The translations under genes were made by a program, and so were the position numbers. DNA of 64,000 nucleotides from Streptomyces hygroscopicus (GTDB lineage: Bacteria > Actinomycetota > Actinomycetes > Streptomycetales > Streptomycetaceae). The stretch covers positions 30,682 through 94,681 of the forward strand of contig NZ_LBMW01000032.1 of assembly GCF_026168105.1 (NCBI RefSeq), in the 5' to 3' direction. Position 1 is the first letter of the stretch. The number at the start of each line of letters is the position of its first letter. The notes beneath the pieces were generated by a model that was given only the letters and a program-made list of their open reading frames with translations, had not been told where the DNA came from and searched no databases. Positions 33,814-42,178 of the stretch are shown one piece after another.

Positions 33814-34622
33814 GACTTCTTGGCCTTTGCGGTCCGAGCGGCGACCCACACGGCGACCACGATCAGCGCGCCGAGTCCGAAGATCCAGGCGAACAGGCCC
33901 TCGGAAACCGGACCGAGACCGCCCAGCTCGAGGCCACCGGGGCTCACGGTCTGGTCACCGTTGACCGCGTTGACGTACGCGATGATGTCCTTCTTGTTCT
34001 GCTGCGACAGCGTGGTGTCGGGGAAGGACGGCATGTTCTGCGGGCCGGTCTGCATGGCCTCGTAGATGTGCTTCGGGGCGACACCCTCGAGGCTCGGCGC
34101 GAACTTGCCGTGCGTCAGCGCGCCGCCCTTGCCCGTGAAGTTGTGGCACTGCGCGCAGTTGGTGCGGAAGAGCTCGCCGCCCTTGGCGATGTCGGCACCG
34201 TCGGGGCTGTAGTCGTTCGCCGTCGGGACGGTCGGGCCGGCGCCGAGGGAGGCGATGTACCCCGCGATCTGGTCGATCTGGGTCTGCGAGTAGATGTTCT
34301 TCTTCCGCGGCACCTGGGGGCCCTGCGAGGTGGCGGCGGGCATACGGCCGGTGCCGACCTGGAAGTCGACGGCCGCCGCGCCCACGCCCACCAGGCTCGG
34401 ACCGTTGTGGCTGCCCTCACCGCCGGTGCCGTGGCAGCTGGCGCAGCCCACCGAGTAGAGCTTCTTGCCCTCCTCGATGGCGAGGGACTGGGCGGTGTCA
34501 TCGGCCTGCGCCTTCTCGGCGGGCGCGAACGCGGCGTACAGCCCCCCGGAGAGCGTCAGCGCGATGAGTAGGACGACGAACGCCGCCATCGGATGGCGTC
34601 GTCGTGCGGAGAGCTTTTTCAC
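33810..34622 (-). CDS. qcrC: Di-haem cytochrome c subunit of bcc complex
   Basis: Membrane-bound cytochrome c of 270 residues with two CxxCH haem sites (CASCH and CAQCH) and axial Met candidates in GRMPAAT and NMPSFPD. An N-terminal hydrophobic segment (about 13-33) and a C-terminal anchor (about 243-262) hold it on the outer face. The second haem domain replaces a soluble cytochrome c, so electrons pass directly to the aa3 oxidase in a supercomplex, a feature of actinobacteria. GTG start at 34622. Member of the ctaE-qcrCAB operon. Confidence 0.96.
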   Translation of the reverse strand: MKKLSARRRHPMAAFVVLLIALTLSGGLYAAFAPAEKAQADDTAQSLAIEEGKKLYSVGCASCHGTGGEGSHNGPSLVGVGAAAVDFQVGTGRMPAATSQGPQVPRKKNIYSQTQIDQIAGYIASLGAGPTVPTANDYSPDGADIAKGGELFRTNCAQCHNFTGKGGALTHGKFAPSLEGVAPKHIYEAMQTGPQNMPSFPDTTLSQQNKKDIIAYVNAVNGDQTVSPGGLELGGLGPVSEGLFAWIFGLGALIVVAVWVAARTAKAKKS

Positions 34623-34735
34623 GGATTACCCCGGTGTCAGGATCTTCTGCGTCGATGCTTCTGGGAATGGATCGGATCGTCGCGGGCGATCGGTTCTCCT
34701 CGATCGGGTGAACGTCCGCCGCGGCCGACGGCCGA

Positions 34736-35356
34736 CTACCTGATCATGTAGATCGTGGCGAAGAGGCCGATCCAGACGACATCGACGAAGTGCCAGTAGT
34801 AGGACACGACGATGGCGGCGGTCGCCTGCTCATGGGTGAACCTCCGAGCCGCGTAGGTGCGGCCGAGGACCAGCAGGAAGGCGATCAGACCACCTGTCAC
34901 GTGCAGGCCGTGGAAGCCGGTGGTCAGGTAGAACACCGAGCCGTACGGGTCCGAGGAGAGCGAGAGGCCGTCCTTCTTGACCAGCTCGGTGTACTCGAAG
35001 ATCTGTCCGCCGACGAAGATCGCACCCATGATGAAGGTGACGATGAACCAGCCCCGGAGCTTCTTCACGTCCCCGCGCTCGGCGGCGAACACGCCGAGCT
35101 GGCAGGTCAGGGAGGAGAGCACCAGGATCGTGGTGTTCGTCGCCGAGAACGGGAAGTTGAGATGGCTCGCCATCTCCTTCCAGTGAGCAGGGCCGGTCAC
35201 CGATCGCAGGGTGAAGTACATCGCGAAGAGGGCCGCGAAGAACATCAGCTCGGAACTCAGCCAGATGATGGTTCCGACGCTGGTGAGGTTCGGCCGGTTG
35301 ACCGACGGGTGCGCGTGCCCGGTTTCTACTGTCGTTGCTGTCGCCACGACCGACAT
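34736..35356 (-). CDS. ctaE: Cytochrome c oxidase subunit III
   Basis: Subunit III of the aa3 oxidase, 206 residues with five hydrophobic segments: the short actinobacterial form that lacks the first two helices of the mitochondrial protein. Conserved stretches are SSELMFFAALFAMYF, TGFHGLHVTGGL and VSYYWHFVDVVWIGLFATIY. First gene of the ctaE-qcrC-qcrA-qcrB operon, so oxidase and bcc subunits are made together; the other oxidase genes lie 2.4 kb away. Divergent from the receiver-like gene at 35544. Confidence 0.96.
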   Translation of the reverse strand: MSVVATATTVETGHAHPSVNRPNLTSVGTIIWLSSELMFFAALFAMYFTLRSVTGPAHWKEMASHLNFPFSATNTTILVLSSLTCQLGVFAAERGDVKKLRGWFIVTFIMGAIFVGGQIFEYTELVKKDGLSLSSDPYGSVFYLTTGFHGLHVTGGLIAFLLVLGRTYAARRFTHEQATAAIVVSYYWHFVDVVWIGLFATIYMIR

Positions 35357-35460
35357 TATGTCGGTCGCTTATCCCGCCCTCACTCCGGGGGGTGCCGTTC
35401 GGAGTGTCCGTACCGTGTGTACTGCCCGTATGGCGCATCGAAGCCCTGTCCGAACCGCTG

Positions 35461-35487
35461 TTGACCACGTGTTCAAGGGAGTAGCAT
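35461..35487 (+). promoter_or_regulatory. Candidate sigma-70-type promoter of the receiver-like gene
   Basis: TTGACC (35461-35466) and TAGCAT (35482-35487) with a 15-16 bp spacer, 56 bp before the ATG at 35544. The spacing is slightly short. Confidence 0.4.
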
Positions 35488-35543
35488 CCGCCCCAGGGTC
35501 CCGTTCCGTACGACGGCACACACCACTGCGTACCGGAGGAAGC

Positions 35544-35945
35544 ATGCAGCCGACCGCCACCGTGCTGGTCTACAGCGACGACTCCACCACTCGCGAACAG
35601 GTGCGGCTCGCGACCGGGCGCCGGCCCGCCCCGGACGCCCCCCTGGTCGAGTTCGTGGAGTGCGCGACGCCGGAGGCCGTCGTCCGGGAGCTGGACAAGG
35701 GCGGCATCGACGTGTGCGTCCTGGACGGCGAGGCCGTGCCGATGGGCGGCATGGGCGTCTGCCGCCAGATCAAGGACGAGATCTTCAACTGCCCTCCGGT
35801 GCTGGTGCTGATCGCGCGACCGCAGGACGCCTGGCTGGCGACGTGGAGCCGGGCCGATGCGGCGGTGGCGCTGCCGGTCGAGCCGGTGGAGTTCGCCTCC
35901 GCCTTGGCCGCGCTGCTGCGACGCAGGGCCCTTCAGGGCGCCTAG
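35544..35945 (+). CDS. Single-domain, degenerate response-regulator-like protein
   Basis: Protein of 133 residues with the receiver fold pattern: TVLVYSDD at the first strand, Asp61 in CVLDGEAVPMGG at the phospho-acceptor place, and a final helix ending in a basic tail. The conserved Thr/Ser after strand 4 is Ala (LIARP), and the conserved Lys before Pro at strand 5 is absent (ALPVEP). It has no output domain. It may act as a protein-binding or atypical receiver. The ATG follows GGAGGA by 4 nt. It lies between the two respiratory gene groups, divergent from ctaE, which suggests a link to respiration (inference). Confidence 0.82.
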   Translation: MQPTATVLVYSDDSTTREQVRLATGRRPAPDAPLVEFVECATPEAVVRELDKGGIDVCVLDGEAVPMGGMGVCRQIKDEIFNCPPVLVLIARPQDAWLATWSRADAAVALPVEPVEFASALAALLRRRALQGA

Positions 35946-36007
35946 GGGCTCGGTCGTTCCCGTGTCATGGCGCGCGCGGGTCCGCCGGGGCATGCCGCGC
36001 AGTTCCT

Positions 36008-36028
36008 CGCGCCCCTTTCAGGGGCGCG
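36008..36028. terminator. Dispersed GC-rich palindrome acting as terminator
   Basis: CGCGCCCCT-TTC-AGGGGCGCG, 9-bp perfect stem, preceded by CGCAGTTCCT. This motif is frequent between convergent Streptomyces genes. Here it separates the receiver-like gene from the L,D-transpeptidase gene. Confidence 0.65.
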
Positions 36029-36034
36029 GGGTGC

Positions 36035-37294
36035 TCACGTCGACTGCGGACGCAGCCTCGCGCGGTCCTGGACGCTTTGGCCCTTGGACGTGTCGGCCGT
36101 CAGGGCGCTGCCCTGGCCCCACTTGTCCCAGCCGACGTTCCAGTCGCCGTAGCCGTTGCCGAACGGTTCCATCTCCTTGCCCATGGAGTTGACGACCTGG
36201 ACGATGTCGCCCTCCCGCACGGCGTTGAAGAACCACTCGGCGTTCGCGGTGCTCATCCCGGTGCAGCCGTGGCTGACGTTGGAGTATCCCTGGGAACCCA
36301 CGGACCAGGGCGCGGCGTGCACGAACTCGCCGCTCCAGGTCACCCGGGCATCCCAGTAGACCCTCAGGTCGTAGGAGTCGCTCGAGCTCGAGGAGATGCC
36401 GATGGTGGTCCCGCGCATCCGTACGGAGTACGCCTTCGCGAGCACCACCTTGACGCCGTTGCGGGTCTCGTAGCCGCGCTTGCCCGTGGTGATGGGGATC
36501 CGCCTGATCTGCTGGTCGTTCTTGTAGACCGTCATCTGGTGCGTGGCCGCGTCCGTGATGGCCACGACGCGGTCGCCCGTGGTGAGCTTCAGGGGCTTCG
36601 TCTCGCCGCCCCACATGCGGTCGCCGATCTTCACACCGGCGAGGTTGCTGTGTGCGGTGATGGTGGCGTGGGCGGGCCAGTACTCCTTGGGGCGGAAGTG
36701 CAGCATCTTGTCGTCCACCCAGTACCAGGAGCCCTGGACCGCGGGCACCGAGTCCACCTTGAGGGCGCGCTCGACTATCGCGCGGGAGGCCTTGTCCTTG
36801 ACGGGAACGCTGAGTTCGGCCGTGACGGGCTGGCCCACCCCGTAGGTGCCGGCCTGGGGTCCGAAGGTGACGTTCACCAGCTTCTTGGTCTTCGGGACGC
36901 TGGTGTCGAACTCGAGGACCTTGCGCCCGGGCATGCCGTCGTCGTCCTCCGTGCTCACCCGGACCGTGTAGTGGGCGCCCGCGGCCAGGGGTGACGTGCT
37001 GTGCCAGCGGCTGCCGTCGGCCGACAGTTCACCCGCGACGTAGCGTCCCCGGGAGTCGGTGACCGTGACGTCCGTGATGCGCCCGTCGCTGTCCGCGGTG
37101 ATTTCGAGGGGCTTGTCGGGGTCGGCCTTCTTGGCGGTGCCGACAGGTACGTTGTGGCTGATCAGATCCGCCGCGTCGTACGGCTTCGCCGAGAGCGGGT
37201 CGCCGTCGGTTCCGCAGGCAACGAGGCCCGCGCCGAGGGCAATCACCAGCAGGGTGCAGCTGACGACCGTGCGGTGTCGCGGTGAGTGGCTCAT
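36035..37294 (-). CDS. L,D-transpeptidase lipoprotein (YkuD, Ig-like domains)
   Basis: Cross-links peptidoglycan by 3-3 bonds or anchors proteins, on the outer face of the membrane. Protein of 419 residues: lipobox with LVAC (Cys27), two Ig-like domains (about 55-250) as in mycobacterial Ldt enzymes, then the YkuD catalytic domain with His in FVHAAPWSVG and the nucleophile Cys344 in SHGCTGM. The C-terminal tail has several Trp and Gly residues (GDWNVGWDKWG), which can pack onto the active site. It lies between the respiratory gene groups, but no functional link is evident. Confidence 0.93.
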   Translation of the reverse strand: MSHSPRHRTVVSCTLLVIALGAGLVACGTDGDPLSAKPYDAADLISHNVPVGTAKKADPDKPLEITADSDGRITDVTVTDSRGRYVAGELSADGSRWHSTSPLAAGAHYTVRVSTEDDDGMPGRKVLEFDTSVPKTKKLVNVTFGPQAGTYGVGQPVTAELSVPVKDKASRAIVERALKVDSVPAVQGSWYWVDDKMLHFRPKEYWPAHATITAHSNLAGVKIGDRMWGGETKPLKLTTGDRVVAITDAATHQMTVYKNDQQIRRIPITTGKRGYETRNGVKVVLAKAYSVRMRGTTIGISSSSSDSYDLRVYWDARVTWSGEFVHAAPWSVGSQGYSNVSHGCTGMSTANAEWFFNAVREGDIVQVVNSMGKEMEPFGNGYGDWNVGWDKWGQGSALTADTSKGQSVQDRARLRPQST

Positions 37295-37370
37295 GGACTC
37301 ACGCTATGAACGTCCGTCAGCCTCGGCGCGTCCAGTGACCCGTGTGGGGGACGACGAAGGCGCCAAAAGA

Positions 37371-37409
37371 GGGAGCCCGGACCGCTCCCGTCGGAGTGTC
37401 CGGGCTCCC
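37371..37409 (-). terminator. Hairpin terminator after ctaF
   Basis: 12-bp perfect stem GGGAGCCCGGAC / GTCCGGGCTCCC with a loop that itself can form a short stem; 17 bp beyond the ctaF stop on the minus strand. Confidence 0.75.
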
Positions 37410-37425
37410 GTGCGCTCGGCGCGTG

Positions 37426-37824
37426 CTACTGGGTGCGGTTCTCGCCGCGGTAGTACTCGAAGACCCAGCCCCACAGGCCCACCATGATCAGCGGGGCCGA
37501 GAAGTACAGCAGCCACCAGCCGATCGCGACGGCCAGGAAGGCGAGTGCGCCACCGATGCCGAGGGAGAGCGGCTGCCAGCTGTGCGGGCTGAAGAAGCCG
37601 ATCTCACCGGCGTCGTCGGCGACGTCGGCCTCCTTGTTGTCCTGGGCGCCCACGTCGACCCGCCGGGCCGTGAAGGCCAGGTAGTAGCCGATCATGACGC
37701 TCAGGCCGAAGGCCAGGAAGAGCGCGGTGGTGCCGGCCGGCTCCTTCGACCACAGGCCATAGATGACGGCCACGGCGAGGATGAAGACGGCCAGCCAGAG
37801 GAACATCTTGCCCTGGATCTTCAC
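37426..37824 (-). CDS. ctaF: Cytochrome c oxidase subunit IV, actinobacterial type
   Basis: Small membrane subunit of the aa3 oxidase specific to actinobacteria, 132 residues with four hydrophobic segments (about 7-25, 32-50, 88-106 and 110-125). The loop contains GFFSPHSWQPL, a conserved stretch of the family. GTG overlaps the ctaD stop (GTGA), so it is coupled to ctaD and is the last gene of ctaC-ctaD-ctaF. Confidence 0.93.
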   Translation of the reverse strand: MKIQGKMFLWLAVFILAVAVIYGLWSKEPAGTTALFLAFGLSVMIGYYLAFTARRVDVGAQDNKEADVADDAGEIGFFSPHSWQPLSLGIGGALAFLAVAIGWWLLYFSAPLIMVGLWGWVFEYYRGENRTQ

Positions 37825-39557
37825 TTGCCGGCCTCCTTGCCACCGGAGACGGCCTTGCTACCGGCACCCGCGTGCTCGAGCTGCTCGAGCGCGGTGATCT
37901 CCGGGTGGTGCAGGTCGAAGGCGGGCGATTCGGATCGGATCCGCGGCAGGGTCAGGAAGTTGTGCCGCGGCGGCGGGCAGGAGGTCGCCCACTCGAGCGA
38001 ACGGCCGTAGCCCCATGGGTCGTCGACGCCGACCGGCTTGCCGTACTTGGCCGTCTTCCACACGTTGTAGAGGAACGGCAGTATCGACAGACCGAGCAGG
38101 AACGAGGAGATCGTCGAGATCGTGTTCAGCGCGGTGAAGCCGTCGGCCGCGAGGTAGTCCGCATAACGACGCGGCATGCCCTCGGCACCCAGCCAGTGCT
38201 GCACCAGGAAGGTGCCGTGGAAGCCGATGAACAGCGTCCAGAAGGTGATCTTGCCGAGGCGCTCGTCGAGCATCTTGCCCGTCATCTTCGGCCACCAGAA
38301 GTGGAAGCCGGAGAACATCGCGAAGACGACCGTACCGAACACCACGTAGTGGAAGTGTGCCACCACGAAGTACGAGTCCGAGACGTGGAAGTCCATCGGC
38401 GGCGAGGCCAGGATGACACCGGTCAGACCACCGAACGTGAAGGTGATCAGGAAGCCGGTCGCCCAGAGCATCGGTGTCTCGAAGGACAACGAGCCCTTCC
38501 ACATCGTTCCGATCCAGTTGAAGAACTTCACGCCGGTGGGCACGGCGATCAGGAACGTCATGAAGGAGAAGAACGGAAGCAGCACGCCACCCGTGACGTA
38601 CATGTGGTGGGCCCACACCGTCACGGAGAGACCGGCGATGGCGATCGTGGCGCCGATGAGGCCCATGTAGCCGAACATCGGCTTGCGGCTGAAGACCGGG
38701 ATGACTTCGGAGATGATGCCGAAGAACGGCAGGGCGATGATGTACACCTCTGGATGGCCGAAGAACCAGAAGAGGTGTTGCCATAGCAAGGCGCCGCCGT
38801 TGGCCGCGTCAAAGACATGGGCACCGAACTTGCGGTCCGCCTCCAGGGCGAACAGCGCGGCGGCCAGGACCGGGAAGGCCAGCAGGACGAGCACAGCGGT
38901 CAGCAGCACGTTCCACACGAAGATCGGCATGCGGAACATGGTCATGCCGGGCGCGCGCATGCAGATGATCGTGGTGATGAAGTTGACCGCGCCGAGGATC
39001 GTGCCGAAGCCGGAGAAGGCCAGACCCATGATCCACATGTCGGAGCCGATGCCCGGCGACCGGACCGCGTCCGACAGCGGGCTGTAGGCGAACCAGCCGA
39101 AGTCGGCCGCGCCCTGCGGGGTGAGGAAGCCACCGACGGCGATGGTCGAGCCGAACAGGTACAGCCAGTAGGCGAACATGTTCAGCCGCGGGAACGCCAC
39201 GTCGGGGGCGCCGATCTGCAGCGGCATGATCCAGTTCGTGAAGCCGGCGAACAGCGGTGTCGCGAACATCAGCAGCATGATCGTGCCGTGCATCGTGAAC
39301 GCCTGGTTGAACTGTTCGTTCGACATGATCTGCAGGCCCGGACGGGCCAGTTCGGCGCGCATGAGCAGGGCCATGACGCCGCCGATGAGGAAGAACGCGA
39401 ACGACGTGACCAGATACAACGTGCCGATCGTCTTGTGGTCGGTGGTGGTGAGCCACTTGACGACGACGTTGCCGGGTTGCCTGCGCCGGACCGGCAGCTC
39501 GTTCTCGTACGAGTCCTCAGCTGCGGCGGCACCCTGGGGTTCGTTGAGGATGCTCAC
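37821..39557 (-). CDS. ctaD: Cytochrome c oxidase subunit I
   Basis: Catalytic subunit of aa3 oxidase with haem a, haem a3 and CuB; 578 residues with twelve membrane segments. Conserved histidines occur in FTMHGTIMLL (haem a), FWFFGHPEVYIIALP (CuB; Tyr cross-link), WAHHMYVTG and VAHFHYVVFG. These keep the D- and K-channel residues typical of the A-type enzyme. GTG at 39557 overlaps the ctaC stop (GTGA). Middle gene of the ctaC-ctaD-ctaF operon. Confidence 0.97.
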   Translation of the reverse strand: MSILNEPQGAAAAEDSYENELPVRRRQPGNVVVKWLTTTDHKTIGTLYLVTSFAFFLIGGVMALLMRAELARPGLQIMSNEQFNQAFTMHGTIMLLMFATPLFAGFTNWIMPLQIGAPDVAFPRLNMFAYWLYLFGSTIAVGGFLTPQGAADFGWFAYSPLSDAVRSPGIGSDMWIMGLAFSGFGTILGAVNFITTIICMRAPGMTMFRMPIFVWNVLLTAVLVLLAFPVLAAALFALEADRKFGAHVFDAANGGALLWQHLFWFFGHPEVYIIALPFFGIISEVIPVFSRKPMFGYMGLIGATIAIAGLSVTVWAHHMYVTGGVLLPFFSFMTFLIAVPTGVKFFNWIGTMWKGSLSFETPMLWATGFLITFTFGGLTGVILASPPMDFHVSDSYFVVAHFHYVVFGTVVFAMFSGFHFWWPKMTGKMLDERLGKITFWTLFIGFHGTFLVQHWLGAEGMPRRYADYLAADGFTALNTISTISSFLLGLSILPFLYNVWKTAKYGKPVGVDDPWGYGRSLEWATSCPPPRHNFLTLPRIRSESPAFDLHHPEITALEQLEHAGAGSKAVSGGKEAGK

Positions 39558-40513
39558 AGGTTGTTCGTCTCCCGGTTCTTCTCGTGGCTCGTCTGCGCGA
39601 TGCCGGCGGGAATGTAACCGGTCTGCCCCTTCTTGGCGAGGTCCTTGAGGTGCTGCTCGTAACGGTCGGGGGAGACGACCTTCACGTTGAACAGCATCCG
39701 GGAGTGGTCGACGCCGCACAGTTCGGCGCACTTGCCCCTGAAGGTGCCCTCCTGGTTGGGAGTCACCTGGAAGGCGTTGGTGTGGCCCGGGATGACGTCC
39801 ATCTTCATCAGGAACGGCACCACCCAGAAGGAGTGGATGACGTCACGCGAGGTGAGGACGAAGCGGACCGTCTCGCCCTTGGGGAGCCAGAGCGTCGGAC
39901 CGGGCATGTTGGTCTGCGGGTTCCGCGTGGCGGGCGTACCGAAGTCGTAGACGCCACCGGCGTTCGCCGGGAACTCGTTCTTGTACCGGTCCGGGATCGC
40001 GCTCAGGTTCGGATCGGTCTTCGCGTCGCCCGTCACCCCGGGGACCGGGGTGACGTAGTTGAAGCCCCAGCTCCACTGGTACCCGACGACGTTGATGGTG
40101 ACGTCGGGCTTCTTGGAGAGGTCGAGGAGCTTCGACTCGTCGCGGGCCGTGAAGTAGAAGAGCACCGAGACGATGATGAGCGGCACGACCGTGTACAGGG
40201 CCTCGATCGGCATGTTGTACCGGGTCTGCGGAGGAACTTCGACCTTGGTGCGGCTGCGCCGGTGGAAGATGGCCGCCCAAAGGATCAGGCCCCAGACCAG
40301 CACGCCGGTGGCGAGCGCGGCCGCCCATGAGCCCTGCCACAAGGAGAGGACCCGCGGAGCCTCATCTGTGACCGGGGTGGGCATACCAAGGCGGGGGAAG
40401 TCCTTGTATGTGCAACCGGTGGCGGTAGCCAGGACCAGGCCCGCAGTCAGTGCCTGCAGCAGCTTCCGCCGCATCGGGCGCCGCGGCGAGCGGTCGGAGC
40501 CGTTGGGACTCAC
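39554..40513 (-). CDS. ctaC: Cytochrome c oxidase subunit II
   Basis: Binds the CuA centre and receives electrons from QcrC. Protein of 319 residues: lipoprotein-type signal with lipobox ATATGC, two membrane segments (about 60-85 and 105-125), then the cupredoxin domain with QWSWGF and the CuA ligands in CAELCGVDHSRM, preceded by His in VIHSFWVVPF. GTG start at 40513. First gene of the ctaC-ctaD-ctaF operon; divergent from the desulfurase-TusA gene across 257 bp. Confidence 0.97.
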   Translation of the reverse strand: MSPNGSDRSPRRPMRRKLLQALTAGLVLATATGCTYKDFPRLGMPTPVTDEAPRVLSLWQGSWAAALATGVLVWGLILWAAIFHRRSRTKVEVPPQTRYNMPIEALYTVVPLIIVSVLFYFTARDESKLLDLSKKPDVTINVVGYQWSWGFNYVTPVPGVTGDAKTDPNLSAIPDRYKNEFPANAGGVYDFGTPATRNPQTNMPGPTLWLPKGETVRFVLTSRDVIHSFWVVPFLMKMDVIPGHTNAFQVTPNQEGTFRGKCAELCGVDHSRMLFNVKVVSPDRYEQHLKDLAKKGQTGYIPAGIAQTSHEKNRETNNL

Positions 40514-40594
40514 GTAGCGCCTTCCCGAGAGTCTCGCCCGCGCTGTTGGCTGCGGCCTTCTCGCTGGTCGGTCGCCGCCCTGCGTCGGGCAGGG

Positions 40595-40619
40595 GTTTGG
40601 ATGTTTATGCGGACCAAAC
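40595..40619. promoter_or_regulatory. Inverted repeat in the ctaC/desulfurase intergenic region
   Basis: GTTTGG (40595-40600) and CCAAAC (40614-40619) with a 13-nt spacer. This is a local AT-rich island about 80 bp before ctaC, probably in its promoter. Confidence 0.4.
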
Positions 40620-40758
40620 CCTACTGGACGCTATTTGGGGGCGCGCGGGGAGGGTGCCCAACGCGCCGCCCGACACCCCGAAGGGGTGGAATGACCGGCT
40701 CTGGGCCCCAACTGACGGGCTCTGCGGCTCCTTCACCGGGCCTCGTGTGCGCACGCGT

Positions 40759-40764
40759 TAGCGT
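40759..40764 (+). promoter_or_regulatory. Candidate -10 box of a leaderless promoter
   Basis: TAGCGT ends 6 nt before the GTG at 40771; no Shine-Dalgarno sequence is present. Confidence 0.4.
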
Positions 40765-40770
40765 TGCAGT

Positions 40771-42147
40771 GTGTCCTACTTCGACGCTGCCTCCGCCGCT
40801 CCCCTGCACCCCGTCGCCCGCCAGGCCCTGCAGGCCTCGCTCGATGAGGGGTGGGCCGATCCCGCGCGGCTGTACCGCGAGGGACGGCGGGCCAGGATCC
40901 TGCTGGACGCTGCGCGCGAGGCGGCCGCCGATGCGGTGGGCTGCCGCCCGGACGAGCTGGTCTTCACCTCGTCCGGTACGCGGGCGGTGCACTCGGGAAT
41001 CGAGGGGGCGCTCGCGGGCCGCCGCCGGGCCGGACGCCACCTGATCGTGTCAGCGGTCGAACACTCCTCGGTGCTTCATTCGGCGGAGGTGTTCGAGGCG
41101 GGCGGCGGGACGGTGACACGGGTGCCCGTCTCCCGCGCGGGCGCCGTCGCTCCCGAGGCGTACACGGAGGCGCTGCGCCCGGACACCGCGCTGGCCTGCC
41201 TCCAGTCGGCCAATCACGAGGTGGGTACGGTGCAGCCGGTGGCGGAGGTGGCCGAGGTGTGCCGGGCGGCCGGGGTGCCGCTGCTGGTGGACGCGGCGCA
41301 GTCACTGGGCTGGGGGCAGGTGGAGGGCGACTGGTCGGTATTGACCGCCAGTTCGCACAAATGGGGCGGGCCCTCCGGTGTCGGACTTCTCGTCGTGCGC
41401 AAAGGGGTGCGGTTCGCGCCTCAAGGGCCGGTGGACGAGCGGGAGTCGGGACGGGCGGCCGGGTTCGAGAACATCCCGGCGGTCGTCGCGGCTGCGGCGT
41501 CGCTGCGTGCGGTGCGGGCGGAGGCAGCCGGGGAGGCGGCGCGACTGCGGCAGCTGACGGAGCGGATCCGGGCGCGGGTGCCGGAGCTGGTGCCCGATGT
41601 GGAGGTGGTGGGCGATCCGGTCGGCCGCCTGCCGGGGATCGTCACCTTCTCCTGTCTCTATGTCGACGGGGAGACTCTGCTGCACGAGCTGGACCGTGCG
41701 GGCTTCTCGGTCTCGTCCGGGTCGTCCTGTACGAGCAGCACCCTGACGCCGAGCCATGTGCTCAAGGCGATGGGGGTGCTGACCGAGGGCAACGTCCGGG
41801 TCTCGCTGCCGCCGGGGACGCCGGCGGAGGAGGTCGACCGGTTCCTTTCGGTGCTGCCGGGCGCGGTCGGGGCGGTGCGGGACAAGCTGGGTGCGCCGTC
41901 CCCGCGGACCGACGCGCGAAAGGACGCGCTCGTCGTCGACGCTCTCGGCAAGCGCTGCCCGCTGCCGGTGATCGAGCTGGCGAAGGTCATCGGGGCCGTC
42001 CCGGTGGGGGGCACCGTACGCGTCCTGTCGGACGACGAGGCGGCGCGGCTGGACATCCCGGCGTGGTGCGAGATGCGCGGGCAGGAGTACATGGGGGAGG
42101 AGCCGGCGGAGCGGGGCTCCGCCTACCTGGTCCGCCGGCTCTCCTGA
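40771..42147 (+). CDS. Cysteine desulfurase fused to TusA sulfurtransferase domain
   Basis: Two-domain sulfur enzyme of 458 residues. Residues 1 to about 370 form an IscS/NifS-type PLP desulfurase: His98 in AVEHSS, DAAQSLGW, Schiff-base Lys197 in SSHKWGG and catalytic Cys320 in SSGSSCTSS. From about 385 comes a TusA domain with the acceptor Cys396 in KRCPLPVIEL. The fusion would pass sulfur from Cys320 to Cys396 within one chain, for tRNA thiolation, cofactor or molybdenum cofactor synthesis. The GTG has no ribosome binding site, but TAGCGT lies 6 nt upstream. Such fusions occur in Streptomyces; the final acceptor is unknown. Confidence 0.92.
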   Translation: MSYFDAASAAPLHPVARQALQASLDEGWADPARLYREGRRARILLDAAREAAADAVGCRPDELVFTSSGTRAVHSGIEGALAGRRRAGRHLIVSAVEHSSVLHSAEVFEAGGGTVTRVPVSRAGAVAPEAYTEALRPDTALACLQSANHEVGTVQPVAEVAEVCRAAGVPLLVDAAQSLGWGQVEGDWSVLTASSHKWGGPSGVGLLVVRKGVRFAPQGPVDERESGRAAGFENIPAVVAAAASLRAVRAEAAGEAARLRQLTERIRARVPELVPDVEVVGDPVGRLPGIVTFSCLYVDGETLLHELDRAGFSVSSGSSCTSSTLTPSHVLKAMGVLTEGNVRVSLPPGTPAEEVDRFLSVLPGAVGAVRDKLGAPSPRTDARKDALVVDALGKRCPLPVIELAKVIGAVPVGGTVRVLSDDEAARLDIPAWCEMRGQEYMGEEPAERGSAYLVRRLS

Positions 42148-42178
42148 CGGTCGTCGCCGGGGCGCGACCCCCGGGGGG

